Assembly: GCF_000720635.1 (NCBI RefSeq)
Contig: NZ_JOCF01000015.1
Location: forward strand, 40,701-104,700
Direction of reading: 5' to 3'
DNA length: 64,000 nt
DNA from: Streptomyces sp. NRRL WC-3742
Lineage (GTDB): Bacteria; Actinomycetota; Actinomycetes; Streptomycetales; Streptomycetaceae
In this document: one piece after another, positions 1-8,445 of the stretch
How the letters are laid out: each line of letters begins with the position of its first letter
How positions within the stretch are numbered: position 1 is the first letter of the stretch
Notes under the pieces: generated by a model
The model's input: only the letters and a program-made list of their open reading frames with translations
Told to the model about the DNA's origin: nothing
Database searches by the model: none
Made by a program: the position numbers and the translations under genes

Positions 1-633
1 GCGAAGGGCGGCAAGCCGGTCCTGGGCGAGATCCGCGAGGGCGTCCGCTGGCTGTACGCCCACCGCGAGGTGCGGCTGCTCGCCCTGCTGTCCGGCGTGG
101 CCGCCCTCGCCTTCTACCTGGGGATCACCATGCTGGTCCTCCTGGTCACCCGGACCATGGACGCGCCCGCCTCGGCGTACGGCCTCGTCCTGGCCGCGGG
201 CGCGATCGGCGGCACCGCCGCCAGTGCCGGTGCCGGGCGGCTGGGCCGGCTGCTGGGCCGGGGGGCGCGGATCGGCCTCTCCTTCGTCCTGATGGGCGTC
301 TCGCTCCTGCTGACGGGGCTGACCTCCTCGGTGGCGGCGGTGGCCGTGCTGTACGCCGTCGCGAGCTTCGGGGTCGTGACGTGGAACGTCCAGGCGATCT
401 CCCTGCGCCAGCAGGCCGTGCCGAAGGAGCTCCTCGGCCGGGTCAACAGCTGCTACCTGCTGCTGAGCCGCTTCGGCGTGATGACCGGTGCGGCCCTGAG
501 CGGGTGGATCGCCTCCGCCGCCGGGGTGCGCGCACCGCTGCTCGTCGGCGGCGCCGCCCTGCTCGCCGCGCTCGTCCTGGTCCCGCGGATGGCCCGGCTG
601 GAGAGGGCCTCCGCGCCCGCCGCCGGGGAGTAG
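1..633 (+). CDS. MFS transporter, C-terminal part (5' end outside window)
   Basis: The reading frame is open from base 1 and ends at a TAG at 631-633, giving about 210 residues of a gene that begins before the window. It shows about five to six hydrophobic helices rich in Ala, Leu, Val and Gly, with a basic loop (GRLGRLLGRGARIG) between two of them, as in the second half of 12-helix major facilitator permeases of the actinomycete drug-efflux type. It converges on the leftward biosynthetic operon with only 22 bases between stop codons. It could export the cluster product, but it may equally be an unrelated flanking gene; substrate unknown. Confidence 0.75.
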   Translation, partial: AKGGKPVLGEIREGVRWLYAHREVRLLALLSGVAALAFYLGITMLVLLVTRTMDAPASAYGLVLAAGAIGGTAASAGAGRLGRLLGRGARIGLSFVLMGVSLLLTGLTSSVAAVAVLYAVASFGVVTWNVQAISLRQQAVPKELLGRVNSCYLLLSRFGVMTGAALSGWIASAAGVRAPLLVGGAALLAALVLVPRMARLERASAPAAGE

Positions 634-655
634 CCGACGGGGGCGCGGGCCCGGG

Positions 656-1585
656 TCAGGAGTCGTGCGAAGGGTTGTTCTCGCGGGAGAAGTCGCCGTG
701 GCGGATCAGGTTGTAGAGCCGCTCCCCGGTGGAGGCGGGGGTGAAGAAGAAGTCCCGCCGGTACGTCCGGCCCAGCACCGAGTACCGGAAGGCGTCCACG
801 GCGGTGCGCCCGAGGTAGCGGGGGCCGAGGCGGACGAGTAGCCGCAGGAACTGCGGCGCGGTGATCTGCGGGCCGAACCAGTGGTTGATGGAGATCGAGG
901 CCGACTCCGAGCGGATGTAGTGCCACCACCCGCGCGGGATGAACAGGGCGTCGCCCGGCTCCATCACGGTGGTGAGCACGTCGGCCCGGGCGAACCTCGG
1001 GAAGGCGGCCGGGTCGACGTTCTCCGGGTCGACCCGGCTGTTCACGATGTTGTCGAGGAACGGGTACACGTACGGGGTCTGCGCGAACGGCACCAGGACG
1101 ACCCGCTTGCGCCCGTGCACCTGGACGAAGATGTTGTCCTTCAGGTCGGAGTGCAGCCCGGAGCAGGTGTCGGCCGAGCCGATCCACAGCCGGGTGTCGG
1201 TGGGCTCCTCGCCCGGCCCGGTCAGGGCGGTGAAGTCGAAGGCGGCGTGGTAGTCCCGGAACAGCTCCTCGGGGCGCGCGTACCCGAGGTAGCAGGGGGC
1301 CGCGCGGTCCGGGCTCCGGATGAGGTCGGTGAACTCGGCGAAGGGCATCTGCGACTCGTAGCGGTCCTGCCCGCCGGGCAGGTTCCCGCCGGCCGCCGGG
1401 AGGTCGGTCATCACGGTGACGACCCGGTCGCCGGCCTCCGCCGCCAGGCCGTCCAGGGTCCAGCGCGAGGCGGCCCAGCCGTCGGTCAGGCCGCGGAGCT
1501 TGACGGGCTGCGCGGCGGCGACGGCCCTGGCCAGCCAGGGCAGGGCGTCCTTCGAGACGGTGCGGATCCGGTGGGTGCCGGTCAT
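656..1585 (-). CDS. JmjC/cupin_8-type Fe(II)/2-oxoglutarate oxygenase
   Basis: A 309-residue cupin-like protein, last gene of the leftward operon. The metal-binding set is visible: H-x-D in TCSGLHSDLKDN and a distal His in IPRGWWHYIRSE, with the strand VQVHGRKRVVLVPF typical of JmjC/FIH-like hydroxylases. Such enzymes hydroxylate amino-acid side chains, free or bound to a carrier protein, using O2 and 2-oxoglutarate; here it is a candidate beta- or gamma-hydroxylase for an NRPS substrate. The ATG at 1585 overlaps the stop of the upstream SDR gene (ATGA), which fixes the start and implies translational coupling. The substrate cannot be read from sequence. Confidence 0.8.
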   Translation of the reverse strand: MTGTHRIRTVSKDALPWLARAVAAAQPVKLRGLTDGWAASRWTLDGLAAEAGDRVVTVMTDLPAAGGNLPGGQDRYESQMPFAEFTDLIRSPDRAAPCYLGYARPEELFRDYHAAFDFTALTGPGEEPTDTRLWIGSADTCSGLHSDLKDNIFVQVHGRKRVVLVPFAQTPYVYPFLDNIVNSRVDPENVDPAAFPRFARADVLTTVMEPGDALFIPRGWWHYIRSESASISINHWFGPQITAPQFLRLLVRLGPRYLGRTAVDAFRYSVLGRTYRRDFFFTPASTGERLYNLIRHGDFSRENNPSHDS

Positions 1586-2337
1586 GAGCTGGCCAGCCCT
1601 CCGGCGGTCTCCCCGCCGTCGAGGACGAAGCACTGGCCGGTGGAGAAGGACGCCTCGTCCGAGGCGAGGAACGCGGCGAGGGCGGCCACCTCCTCGGGCG
1701 TGCCGAGGCGTCCGGCGGGGATCTTGGCGGCGCACGCCCGGATCTCCTCCTCGGTGTACTCCCGGCGCTGCATGTCGGTGAGCACGTATCCGGGGCAGAT
1801 GGCGTTGAACCTGATGTCCGGGGCGAGTTCCAGCGCCATCGTGCGGGTCATCTCGATGACACCGGCCTTGCTGACGTTGTAGGCCACGTAGTTCGGCATG
1901 CCCACCATTCCGCTGACGGAGGCGGTGGTGATCACGACCCCGCGGCCGCCGGTGCGCCGGAAGAGCCGGGCGGCGCGCTGGGCGACGAAGAAGGCGCCGG
2001 TGAGGTTGGTGTCGATGACCTGGGACCAGGTCTTCGGGGAGACCTCCAGGCAGGGTTCGCGCAGGCTGACCCCCGCGTTGTTGAGGACGAGGTCGAGCCC
2101 GCCCCAGTCGTGCTCCAGCTCGGCGAGGGCCGCGTCCAGGGCGTCGACGTCGGTGAGGTCGCAGCGCAGGGCGCGGGCCCCGGGCGGCAGGGCGGCGGGG
2201 TCGGCCTCCCGGCGGTCCAGCAGCGCCACCCGGGCGCCCTCGGCGGCGAAGCGGCGCACCATCGCCGCGCCGATGCCCGAGGCCCCGCCGGTGACCAGGC
2301 ACCGCGTCCCGGCGAAGCGCTCCGTCGCGGCGTTCAC
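1582..2337 (-). CDS. SDR-family NAD(P)-dependent oxidoreductase
   Basis: A 251-residue classical short-chain dehydrogenase. The Rossmann motif TGGASGIGAA lies near residues 15-24, NNAG near 88-91, the catalytic Ser in TTASVSGM and the YxxxK pair in YVAYNVSKAG; the C-terminus LDGGETAGG is typical of the FabG-like group. The GTG start at 2337 overlaps the upstream gene by GTGA, and its own stop overlaps the cupin gene. It is likely to oxidise or reduce a hydroxyl/keto group of a building block, perhaps the hydroxyl made by the adjacent oxygenase; this is inference from position. Confidence 0.85.
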   Translation of the reverse strand: MNAATERFAGTRCLVTGGASGIGAAMVRRFAAEGARVALLDRREADPAALPPGARALRCDLTDVDALDAALAELEHDWGGLDLVLNNAGVSLREPCLEVSPKTWSQVIDTNLTGAFFVAQRAARLFRRTGGRGVVITTASVSGMVGMPNYVAYNVSKAGVIEMTRTMALELAPDIRFNAICPGYVLTDMQRREYTEEEIRACAAKIPAGRLGTPEEVAALAAFLASDEASFSTGQCFVLDGGETAGGLASS

Positions 2338-4127
2338 CGCACCACCGCGTACGCCTGCTGCCCGCGCGGGCTCGCCGCGGCCAGCACACCGCCCGCCGGG
2401 TGGGGGCCGGTCGCGCACACCTTGCTCAGGGACCCCGGCGCCACGAGGTGGATCTCGTGGCCCCGGGCGCCCAACTCCCGTACCACCGCCGGGTCGAAGG
2501 AGTCCTCCATGATCAGGGCGAGCGGGCGGGCCTGCCGCGGGGTGAAGGAGGTGGGGACGTGGTCGGTGTGGAAGGTGGCGGCCTCGACCGCCTCCTGGGG
2601 GCTCATGCCGAAGTCGACGTGGTTGAGGAGGAAGCCCAGCGTCCACTGGTCCTGCTGGTCCCCGCCGGGCGTGCCGAAGGCGAGGTACGGGCTGCCGTCG
2701 CGCAGGGCGATGCTGGGGCTCAGGGTGGTGCGGGGGCGCTTGCCGGGGGCGACCGTGTTGTTGTGGCCGTCCACGAGCCAGGCCATCTGGCCGCGGGTGC
2801 CGAGCGGGAAGCCCAGCCCGGGGACGACCGGGGAGCTCTTGAGCCAGCCGCCGCTGGGGGTCGCGACGACCATGTTGCCCTCGCGGTCGGTGGCGCTGAC
2901 GCAACAGGTGTCGCCCCTCGCCGCGGTGCGCCGGAGCACGGTCGGGATCCCGTTGTCCAGCTGGGAGAGCCAGTCCGGGTCGGAGGGCGGGTGCGGGGCG
3001 TCGAGGACCGGGGGGATCCACGGGCTGCGCCCGCCCGGCGAGCCCGGCCGCAGAACACCTGAGGCGGTGGCGCCGATCAGCGCGCGGCGCGCGGCGGAGT
3101 ATCCGGGATCGAGCAGGTCCGCCATCGGGACGTCGGCGAACTCCGGGTCGCCGTACCAGGCTTCGCGGTCCGCGAAGGCCAGCTTGGCGGCCTCGACGAC
3201 GGTGTGGACGTGGTCGGCGCTCCCGTGGCCCATGGCGGCGAGGTCGTACCCCTCGAGCAGGGCGAGCTGCTGGAGGAAGACCGGGCTCTGCGACCAGGGA
3301 CCGACCTTGTGGACGGTCAGGCCCCGGTACTCGAGTGTGAGGGTGTCCTCGACGGCGGGGCGCCAGATGGCCAGGTCCGCGCCGGTGAGCAGGCCCCGGT
3401 TGCGGCGGCCGGTGGAGTCGACGGGCTCGGCGGTGGCCAGGAACTTGTCGACGGCCTCGGCGACGAAGCCCTCGTAGAAGGCCCTGGTCGCGGCGTCCGC
3501 CTGGCCCTCGCGGCTGGTGGCGCCGGCCTTCGCCTCGGCCACCAGCCGGCGGTAGGTCGCGGCGAGCACGGGGTTGCGCATCCGGGCGCCCGGGGCCGGG
3601 GCGGCGCCGTCGACCAGGTAGGTGCGGCCCGACTCCGTCCACTCGTCGCGGAAGAGCGGCGCCATCACGTCGATCATCTCGGACGCCTTGGGCAGCAGCG
3701 GGTAGCCGTCCTCGGCGTAGCCGATCGCGGGCGCCAGCACGTCCTCCACGCGCAGCCGGCCGTGGTCGCGCAGCAGGCGCATCCACGCGCCGAAGGCGCC
3801 CGGGACGGTCGCGGCGAGCAGCCCGGAGCCGGGGATCGCGTCCAGGCCCCGGGCGCGCAGGGCCTGCGGGGTCGCGGCCTGGGGCATCGGGCCCTGGCCG
3901 CAGACGACGCGGGTGGAGCCGCTCGCCGCGTCGTACACCATGATCGGGACGTCTCCGCCGGGGCCGTTCAGGTGCGGCTCGACCACCTGGAGGACGAAGG
4001 CCGCCGCGGTCGCCGCGTCGAAGGCGTTGCCGCCCAGGTCGAACATCGCCGCACCGGCCGCCGAGGCGAGCCAGTGGGTGGAGGACACCGCGCAGTTGGT
4101 GCCGTGGAGATCCGGACGGTGGAGCAT
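2334..4127 (-). CDS. Gamma-glutamyltransferase-family hydrolase
   Basis: A 597-residue member of the gamma-glutamyltranspeptidase/cephalosporin acylase Ntn-hydrolase family. The small-subunit start is recognisable at GDTCCVSATDREGN: the Thr aligns with the nucleophile that is freed by autoprocessing, though the usual second Thr-His is Cys-Cys here. The glycine-rich FGTPGGDQQDQWTL and TLSPSIALRDG segments match the GGT glutamyl pocket. No signal peptide is present, so it should act in the cytoplasm, unlike most GGTs. In an NRPS operon it could remove or transfer a gamma-glutamyl (or other acyl) group on an intermediate. A plausible SD (AAAGG) precedes the ATG at 4127. Confidence 0.8.
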   Translation of the reverse strand: MLHRPDLHGTNCAVSSTHWLASAAGAAMFDLGGNAFDAATAAAFVLQVVEPHLNGPGGDVPIMVYDAASGSTRVVCGQGPMPQAATPQALRARGLDAIPGSGLLAATVPGAFGAWMRLLRDHGRLRVEDVLAPAIGYAEDGYPLLPKASEMIDVMAPLFRDEWTESGRTYLVDGAAPAPGARMRNPVLAATYRRLVAEAKAGATSREGQADAATRAFYEGFVAEAVDKFLATAEPVDSTGRRNRGLLTGADLAIWRPAVEDTLTLEYRGLTVHKVGPWSQSPVFLQQLALLEGYDLAAMGHGSADHVHTVVEAAKLAFADREAWYGDPEFADVPMADLLDPGYSAARRALIGATASGVLRPGSPGGRSPWIPPVLDAPHPPSDPDWLSQLDNGIPTVLRRTAARGDTCCVSATDREGNMVVATPSGGWLKSSPVVPGLGFPLGTRGQMAWLVDGHNNTVAPGKRPRTTLSPSIALRDGSPYLAFGTPGGDQQDQWTLGFLLNHVDFGMSPQEAVEAATFHTDHVPTSFTPRQARPLALIMEDSFDPAVVRELGARGHEIHLVAPGSLSKVCATGPHPAGGVLAAASPRGQQAYAVVR

Positions 4128-4217
4128 GGTGGGCCTTTCTGGTGGCGTGGGCGGGGAGGCTCGGCGGTCGTCGGCGGTCGTCGGTGGTCGTCCCGTACGG
4201 TCCGGCGGGCCGGTCGG

Positions 4218-5084
4218 TCAGCCGGCGGTGGCGATGCGCCCCGAGGCGACGGGCGTGACCTGCCCGGTCGTCCCGCCGCGGACCACACGTCCGCCCTCGA
4301 GCGACACCGTGCAGGCGAGGGTGGCGGGCCTGCCCAGCCGGGCACCCTGGTGGACGGTGTAGGCGTGGGTGCCGTCCGTCGCGGGCAGCCGGCCGGCCTC
4401 GGCCAGCAGGGCGCCCAGGGCCATGGCGACGGGGCCGCAGGCCGGGTCCTCGGGGATGCCGAACCCGGGGGCGAACAGCCGGGCGTGGGCGGTGCGTTCG
4501 GCGTCGTCCCAGGTGAAGAGGCAGAGCGCGGGCAGGCCCGCCCCGGCCATCCCCGGGAGGTCCGGGCGGGCCCGGTCGAGTGCGGGCGGGCGGACGGGCA
4601 GGAAGGCGAACCCCGCCCCGAAGCCGGCGGACCGGGGCGTCAGGCCGTCCGGGCCCTCCAGGTCGGCCTCGTCGAGCCCGGTGAGCGCCAGCAGCGCCTT
4701 CGGGTCGAGGTCGGCGCCCCGGACGGCTCCGGCCGCGGTGAGCGTGGCCCGTCCGGGCTCCGCCGCCAGCTGCTGACGGCCCGTTCCGCACTCCTGGAGC
4801 AGCGGCCCGGCCGGGACGATCCCCAGCCGGACGAGGGTGGCGGCGGTTCCCACGGCGCAGTGCGATCCGTGGGGCGACTCGGCGGCGGGGCTGAAGACGC
4901 GCACCCGGTAGGCGCAGTCCGGGTCGGTCGGCGGGAGGACGAAGGCGGTCTCGGCGGTGTTGAGCTCCGCCGCGATGGCCTGCATCGAGGCAGTGGACAG
5001 GCCCTGCGCGTGCGGGACCACTCCCAGGGGGCTGCCGCCGAAGGGGCGGTCGGTGAACATGTCGACGATCCGGTAGCCGATCAC
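4218..5084 (-). CDS. PhzF-family isomerase/epimerase-like protein
   Basis: A 288-residue PhzF-fold protein. The N-terminal IVDMFTDRPFGGSPLGVV and the Glu in LNTAETAFVLPP match the family, where that Glu acts as proton shuttle; SPHGSHCAVGTAATL and EDPACGPVAMALGALL are the paired glycine-rich loops of the two half-domains. Family members isomerise by moving a proton (PhzF itself acts on a dihydroxyanthranilate), and many have unknown substrates. It starts with GTG at 5084 in a GTGA overlap with the upstream oxidoreductase. The next 90 bases before the GGT gene carry a short GTCGTCGGCG tandem repeat. Confidence 0.8.
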   Translation of the reverse strand: MIGYRIVDMFTDRPFGGSPLGVVPHAQGLSTASMQAIAAELNTAETAFVLPPTDPDCAYRVRVFSPAAESPHGSHCAVGTAATLVRLGIVPAGPLLQECGTGRQQLAAEPGRATLTAAGAVRGADLDPKALLALTGLDEADLEGPDGLTPRSAGFGAGFAFLPVRPPALDRARPDLPGMAGAGLPALCLFTWDDAERTAHARLFAPGFGIPEDPACGPVAMALGALLAEAGRLPATDGTHAYTVHQGARLGRPATLACTVSLEGGRVVRGGTTGQVTPVASGRIATAG

Positions 5085-5980
5085 GCGGCACGCTCCGCTG
5101 CCATGACCTCGGCGATCTCCTCCAGGACCTTCTCACTGCCCCGGTACGGGAAGCCCGCGCGGGGCCAGTGGGAGACCACGTCGGTGAATCCGATCCCGGC
5201 GAGGCGCCCGCACGCGTCCTGGTAGCTCGCGCCGGAGGCGCTGACCTCGCTGATCATCGCGCCGGTGAGGACCAGTCGGCGCAGGGTGGCGGGGTCGCGG
5301 CCGATCGCGGCGCAGGCGTCGTCCAGCCGGTCGGCCTGGGCGCGCAGGTCGTCGAGGGCCCGGTCGTAGGGCTGCGGCTCGCCCCAGCCGGGGTGGCCGG
5401 CCGTCACCCAGATGTCGGCGTGGCGTGCGGCCAGGGCCAGGCCCCGCGCTCCGGTGGCCGCGACGGCGAACGGCACCCGGGGTTGCTGGAGGCAGCCGGG
5501 GTGCAGGTGCACGTCCCGGGCGGTGTAGTGCTCGCCCTCGAAGGTGGTGACGGGCCGGCGGAGCAGGAGGTCGGTGATTTCGACGAACTCCTCGAACCTG
5601 CGGGTGCGTTGACGGGTCGTCGGCGCGGGCAGGCCCAGGGCTTCGTCGTCGTACCCGCCGCCTCCGGCGCCGACGCCGAGGACGAACCGGCCGCCGGAGA
5701 CGTCGTCGAGGGTCATCACCTCCTTGGCGAGGGTGACGGGGTGCCGGAACGCGGGGCCGGCCACCAGGGTGCCGATCCCGATCCTGGAGGTGACGGCGGC
5801 CGCGGCGGCCAGCGTGGGGACGGCCGCGAACCAGGGCTCCGCGCGCAGCATCCGCCACATCAGGTGGTCGTACGTCCAGGCGTGGTCGAATCCGAGCTCC
5901 TCGGCGCGCTGCCACCGGCCCCGGGCCTCGGCCCAGCGCCGTTCGGGGAGCAGGACGACTCCGTGCCGCAGCGCGCTCAC
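5081..5980 (-). CDS. LLM-class (luciferase-like) flavin/F420-dependent oxidoreductase
   Basis: A 299-residue TIM-barrel protein of the bacterial luciferase family. Recognisable segments are RAEELGFDHAWTYDHLMWR, SRIGIGTLVAGP with the following FRHPVTLAKEVMTLDDVSGGRF, and LGVGAGGGGYDDEALG, which together point to the F420-dependent oxidoreductase branch common in actinomycetes; FMN cannot be excluded. GTG at 5980 overlaps the stop of the upstream gene by GTGA. The likely role is a redox tailoring step (N-oxidation, alpha-beta reduction or dehydrogenation) on a cluster intermediate. Confidence 0.85.
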   Translation of the reverse strand: MSALRHGVVLLPERRWAEARGRWQRAEELGFDHAWTYDHLMWRMLRAEPWFAAVPTLAAAAAVTSRIGIGTLVAGPAFRHPVTLAKEVMTLDDVSGGRFVLGVGAGGGGYDDEALGLPAPTTRQRTRRFEEFVEITDLLLRRPVTTFEGEHYTARDVHLHPGCLQQPRVPFAVAATGARGLALAARHADIWVTAGHPGWGEPQPYDRALDDLRAQADRLDDACAAIGRDPATLRRLVLTGAMISEVSASGASYQDACGRLAGIGFTDVVSHWPRAGFPYRGSEKVLEEIAEVMAAERAA

Positions 5981-6921
5981 GCCAGGGCCTGGTCGGCGGT
6001 GAGGCCGGCGGCCAGGCCCGAGACCCGGAACAGGGAGGCGACCAGGTCCTGTTCGCAGGCCAGGACGTCGGCGTCCCGCAGTTCCCTGGGCAGCTCCTCC
6101 TCCGGGAGGGGCTCCGGGTACAGGCCGTTGGTCGCGAGGTCGATGACCACGGCCTTGTTGCGGCGCAGGAGTTGGGCCAGGACGGCGTCGGCGCCGACCG
6201 GGGCGCGCTGGGTGAGGAAGTAGCAGTCGAAGATGCCCTCCCACATCCGGTGCCCCTGCGCCGCCTTCTCGGCGACGGACTGCTGGAGGAGCGAGCGTCC
6301 GCTCTCGACCAGCTTGGAGGCGACGCCGAGGTGGATGCGGTGGCACAGCTCGATCTGCGCGACCAGTTCGGGCGCCCGGGAGGGCTGCACGGGCGGCACC
6401 CGCCGTCCGCGGAACAGGCTGCGCACGGGCGGGAAGTCGGGGGCCCAGGTGCCGCTGAAGGTGCTGTGCAGGCGGAACATGCTCGGCCGGATGGTCGCCC
6501 GGTAGATCTCCGGGGTGCAGGAGCCGGTGTAGAGGAGCATGCCGCTGTACGCCCGCACGTACTGGATCAGGGCTTCGGAGTCGGCCTCCCCGTCGCCCTG
6601 GTCGGGGGGCAGCCGCTTGAGGGCGTCGGCGATGAGGCGCCACAGGACGAAGGAGATGTGGTGCCCGATCATCCAGCGGAACCAGAAGAGCTGTTCCAGC
6701 GCCTCGCGCCCGACGGCCGGGGTGGTGGTGCCGAAGCCCCTGTGGGCCTGCGCCAGGAGGAGGAGGGTGGCCCGGGTGGTCTCCGGGTGCCGCTCGTCGT
6801 CGAGCAGGTCCTCCTTGGGGTCGGGCATGATCAGCGGCTCGAGGCCGTACGGGTAGTCGCTGAAGTCCCAGCCTTCGGGGCCCGGCGGCGACAGCGCCGC
6901 GACCGCCGACAGCCGGGTCAC
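5977..6921 (-). CDS. Uncharacterised all-alpha enzyme, possibly PrnB/IDO-like heme protein (DUF1864-type)
   Basis: A 314-residue soluble, helix-rich protein without signal peptide or obvious cofactor motif. The segment TPEIYRATIRPSMFRLHSTF and the following PPVRSLFRG have the pattern of the PrnB branch of the tryptophan/indoleamine dioxygenase superfamily (P-x-x-Y/F-x-x-x-[IL]-R-P, then a Ser/Gly-rich stretch), and several His residues (GHHISFVLWRL, ELCHRIHLG) could ligate heme. I compared it only from memory and the similarity is weak, so the assignment is tentative. It sits in 4-base overlaps with its neighbours on both sides, so it clearly belongs to the pathway. Confidence 0.6.
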   Translation of the reverse strand: MTRLSAVAALSPPGPEGWDFSDYPYGLEPLIMPDPKEDLLDDERHPETTRATLLLLAQAHRGFGTTTPAVGREALEQLFWFRWMIGHHISFVLWRLIADALKRLPPDQGDGEADSEALIQYVRAYSGMLLYTGSCTPEIYRATIRPSMFRLHSTFSGTWAPDFPPVRSLFRGRRVPPVQPSRAPELVAQIELCHRIHLGVASKLVESGRSLLQQSVAEKAAQGHRMWEGIFDCYFLTQRAPVGADAVLAQLLRRNKAVVIDLATNGLYPEPLPEEELPRELRDADVLACEQDLVASLFRVSGLAAGLTADQALA

Positions 6922-7391
6922 CGCGCCTCCCCCGTGACGCAGGTGAACTCGAACTCCAGGCCGTTGACGTCCAGGCAGTAGAAGCTGTGCGTCCCCATGT
7001 CGTCGACGACGATCTCGGTCGGCTCCTCCGGGCGCAGGAAGACGTAGCGGCCGGAGGCGAACAGCTCGTTCCACCGCTCGCGCCACACCGGCAGGTCGGC
7101 CGGGGCGTCGAGGCTCAGGCACACGTGCTGGAACTGGATCCCCGTGGCCGACGGGGGTGTGGTCCCCGCGGGCTCCTCGCGTTCGAAGAGGTGGAAGTGG
7201 GCGGGCCCGAGGGCCACTTCGGCCATGCGCAGGATGCCGGGCAGCCGGGAGCGGGTCAGTTCGGAGAACTTGTCGGTCGCCCAGGTGGGGTGGCATCCGA
7301 AGTAGTCCCGGTACCAGGCGATCGAGTTGTCGAGATCGAAGGTCTGCAGCGCGATGTGGTGGAAGTCGGGCGCGGCTGCGGGTCGGGCCAT
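6918..7391 (-). CDS. VOC-family (glyoxalase/bleomycin-resistance) protein
   Basis: A 157-residue vicinal-oxygen-chelate protein with two beta-alpha-beta-beta-beta repeats. Metal ligands of the family are seen: His in FHHIALQTFDLDNSIAWY, His in IQFQHVCLSLD and Glu in VNGLEFEFTC. Such proteins act as dioxygenases, epimerases, isomerases or self-resistance binding proteins; LGPAHFHLFERE might contribute another ligand. A strong SD (GGAGGGG) precedes the ATG at 7391, 55 bases after the methyltransferase gene. Placement among tailoring genes favours a catalytic role over resistance, but that is inference. Confidence 0.85.
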   Translation of the reverse strand: MARPAAAPDFHHIALQTFDLDNSIAWYRDYFGCHPTWATDKFSELTRSRLPGILRMAEVALGPAHFHLFEREEPAGTTPPSATGIQFQHVCLSLDAPADLPVWRERWNELFASGRYVFLRPEEPTEIVVDDMGTHSFYCLDVNGLEFEFTCVTGEAR

Positions 7392-7446
7392 GCGGGTTCC
7401 CCTCCGTCGTCAGTGTGGACCGGCGTCCCGTCGGCCGGTCCACCGC

Positions 7447-8445
7447 TCAGGTGCGGTCCAGTTCGAAGATCACCTCGCCGACGGCGATGTCGATCGCGTG
7501 GGTCCTGCGCAGCGTCCAGCCGCTCTCGCCGAAGACGGACTCCCAGTCCCCGCGGGTGGGGATGAAGGTGCCCATCAGGTCGTGGGCGAGCTCGAACCCC
7601 AGGGTGAACACGGGCAGTTCGGCGTCCTCGAGACCCTCGGACCGGGTGGCGTCGCCGATCAGCAGCCGACGGGCCCGCGGGAAGAGCGTGCCCAGGCGGC
7701 GCAGGGTCGCCCCGCACCGTTCGCGGGGCCAGAAGTCGTGGCCCATCATGAAGCAGGTCAGGACGTCGACCTCGGCGAACTCGGGGCGCGGGGCCATGTC
7801 CAGGACGTCCGCGTGGACGAACTCGACGCGGTCGCCGAGGCCCTCCGCGTCGGCGGCCGCCTGGGCGAAGTCGAGGGCGGGGCGGGCGATGTCGATGCCC
7901 AGGGCGCGGGCGCGCGGGTGGCGGCGCAGGACCTGCAGCAGCCGCTCGCCGCTGCCGCAGCCCAGGTCGGCCACCACGCGGACGTCGAAGTCGAGCCCGT
8001 CCAGCGCCTCCCAGAACCAGGGGTCGTAGCAGAAGCTGCTGATCTCCCGGCAGGCGTACGCGATGGCGGCGCTGTCGCGCCGGTAGTAGTCGCCCTTGCG
8101 GCTGCCGGTCCGTGCGACCTCGGGCATCCGCTGGAAGAGGTCCCCGCTGCCGCGGGTGAGCCAGTGGAAGAAGGAGCGTGTCCGGCAGGTCTCCTCGAAC
8201 AGGGCGCCGGCGCTGACCTTGGCGCCCTCGCGCTCGACCACGTCCACCGCCGACAGCGCGCGGCACAGACCCAGCAGGGACGGGGCGTCCAGCTCGTGCT
8301 CGCCGGCGAACGCCTGGACGTTGACGACTCCGCGCGTCCGGATCTCGTCGAGCAGTCCCAGCTCCCACGCCGCGCTGATCGCGGAGGCCGCGACCGCGGA
8401 GTTGAAGATGTCGGCCACCGCTCTCTCTGAACTTCCCATTGCCAT
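7447..8445 (-). CDS. MppJ-like SAM-dependent alpha-ketoacid C-methyltransferase
   Basis: A 332-residue class I methyltransferase, first gene of the leftward operon. The SAM motif is VVADLGCGSGERLLQVL and the acidic motif LGIDIA. It resembles, along its whole length as far as I remember, MppJ of the mannopeptimycin pathway, a non-heme-iron enzyme that C3-methylates phenylpyruvate: shared blocks include ERAVADIFNSAVAASAI, FHWLTRGSGDLFQRMP, CFMMGHDFWPRE and LPVFTLGFELAHDLMG. The His in MMGHDFW and the His in ELAHDLMG correspond to the two iron-binding histidines. A related enzyme type methylates 2-ketoarginine. The ATG at 8445 follows GAGGGGA; an in-frame upstream ATG (8574) lacks an SD. Confidence 0.85.
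   Translation of the reverse strand: MAMGSSERAVADIFNSAVAASAISAAWELGLLDEIRTRGVVNVQAFAGEHELDAPSLLGLCRALSAVDVVEREGAKVSAGALFEETCRTRSFFHWLTRGSGDLFQRMPEVARTGSRKGDYYRRDSAAIAYACREISSFCYDPWFWEALDGLDFDVRVVADLGCGSGERLLQVLRRHPRARALGIDIARPALDFAQAAADAEGLGDRVEFVHADVLDMAPRPEFAEVDVLTCFMMGHDFWPRERCGATLRRLGTLFPRARRLLIGDATRSEGLEDAELPVFTLGFELAHDLMGTFIPTRGDWESVFGESGWTLRRTHAIDIAVGEVIFELDRT

Noticed and set aside
1..633. MFS gene as the defined boundary gene of the NRPS cluster
   Set aside because: It is convergent with the leftward operon and incomplete, so membership cannot be decided from this window.
3204..5225. Long plus-strand open frame over the GGT-like and PhzF-like genes
   Set aside because: Shadow frame; the minus strand carries the conserved motifs and 4-base overlaps with neighbours.
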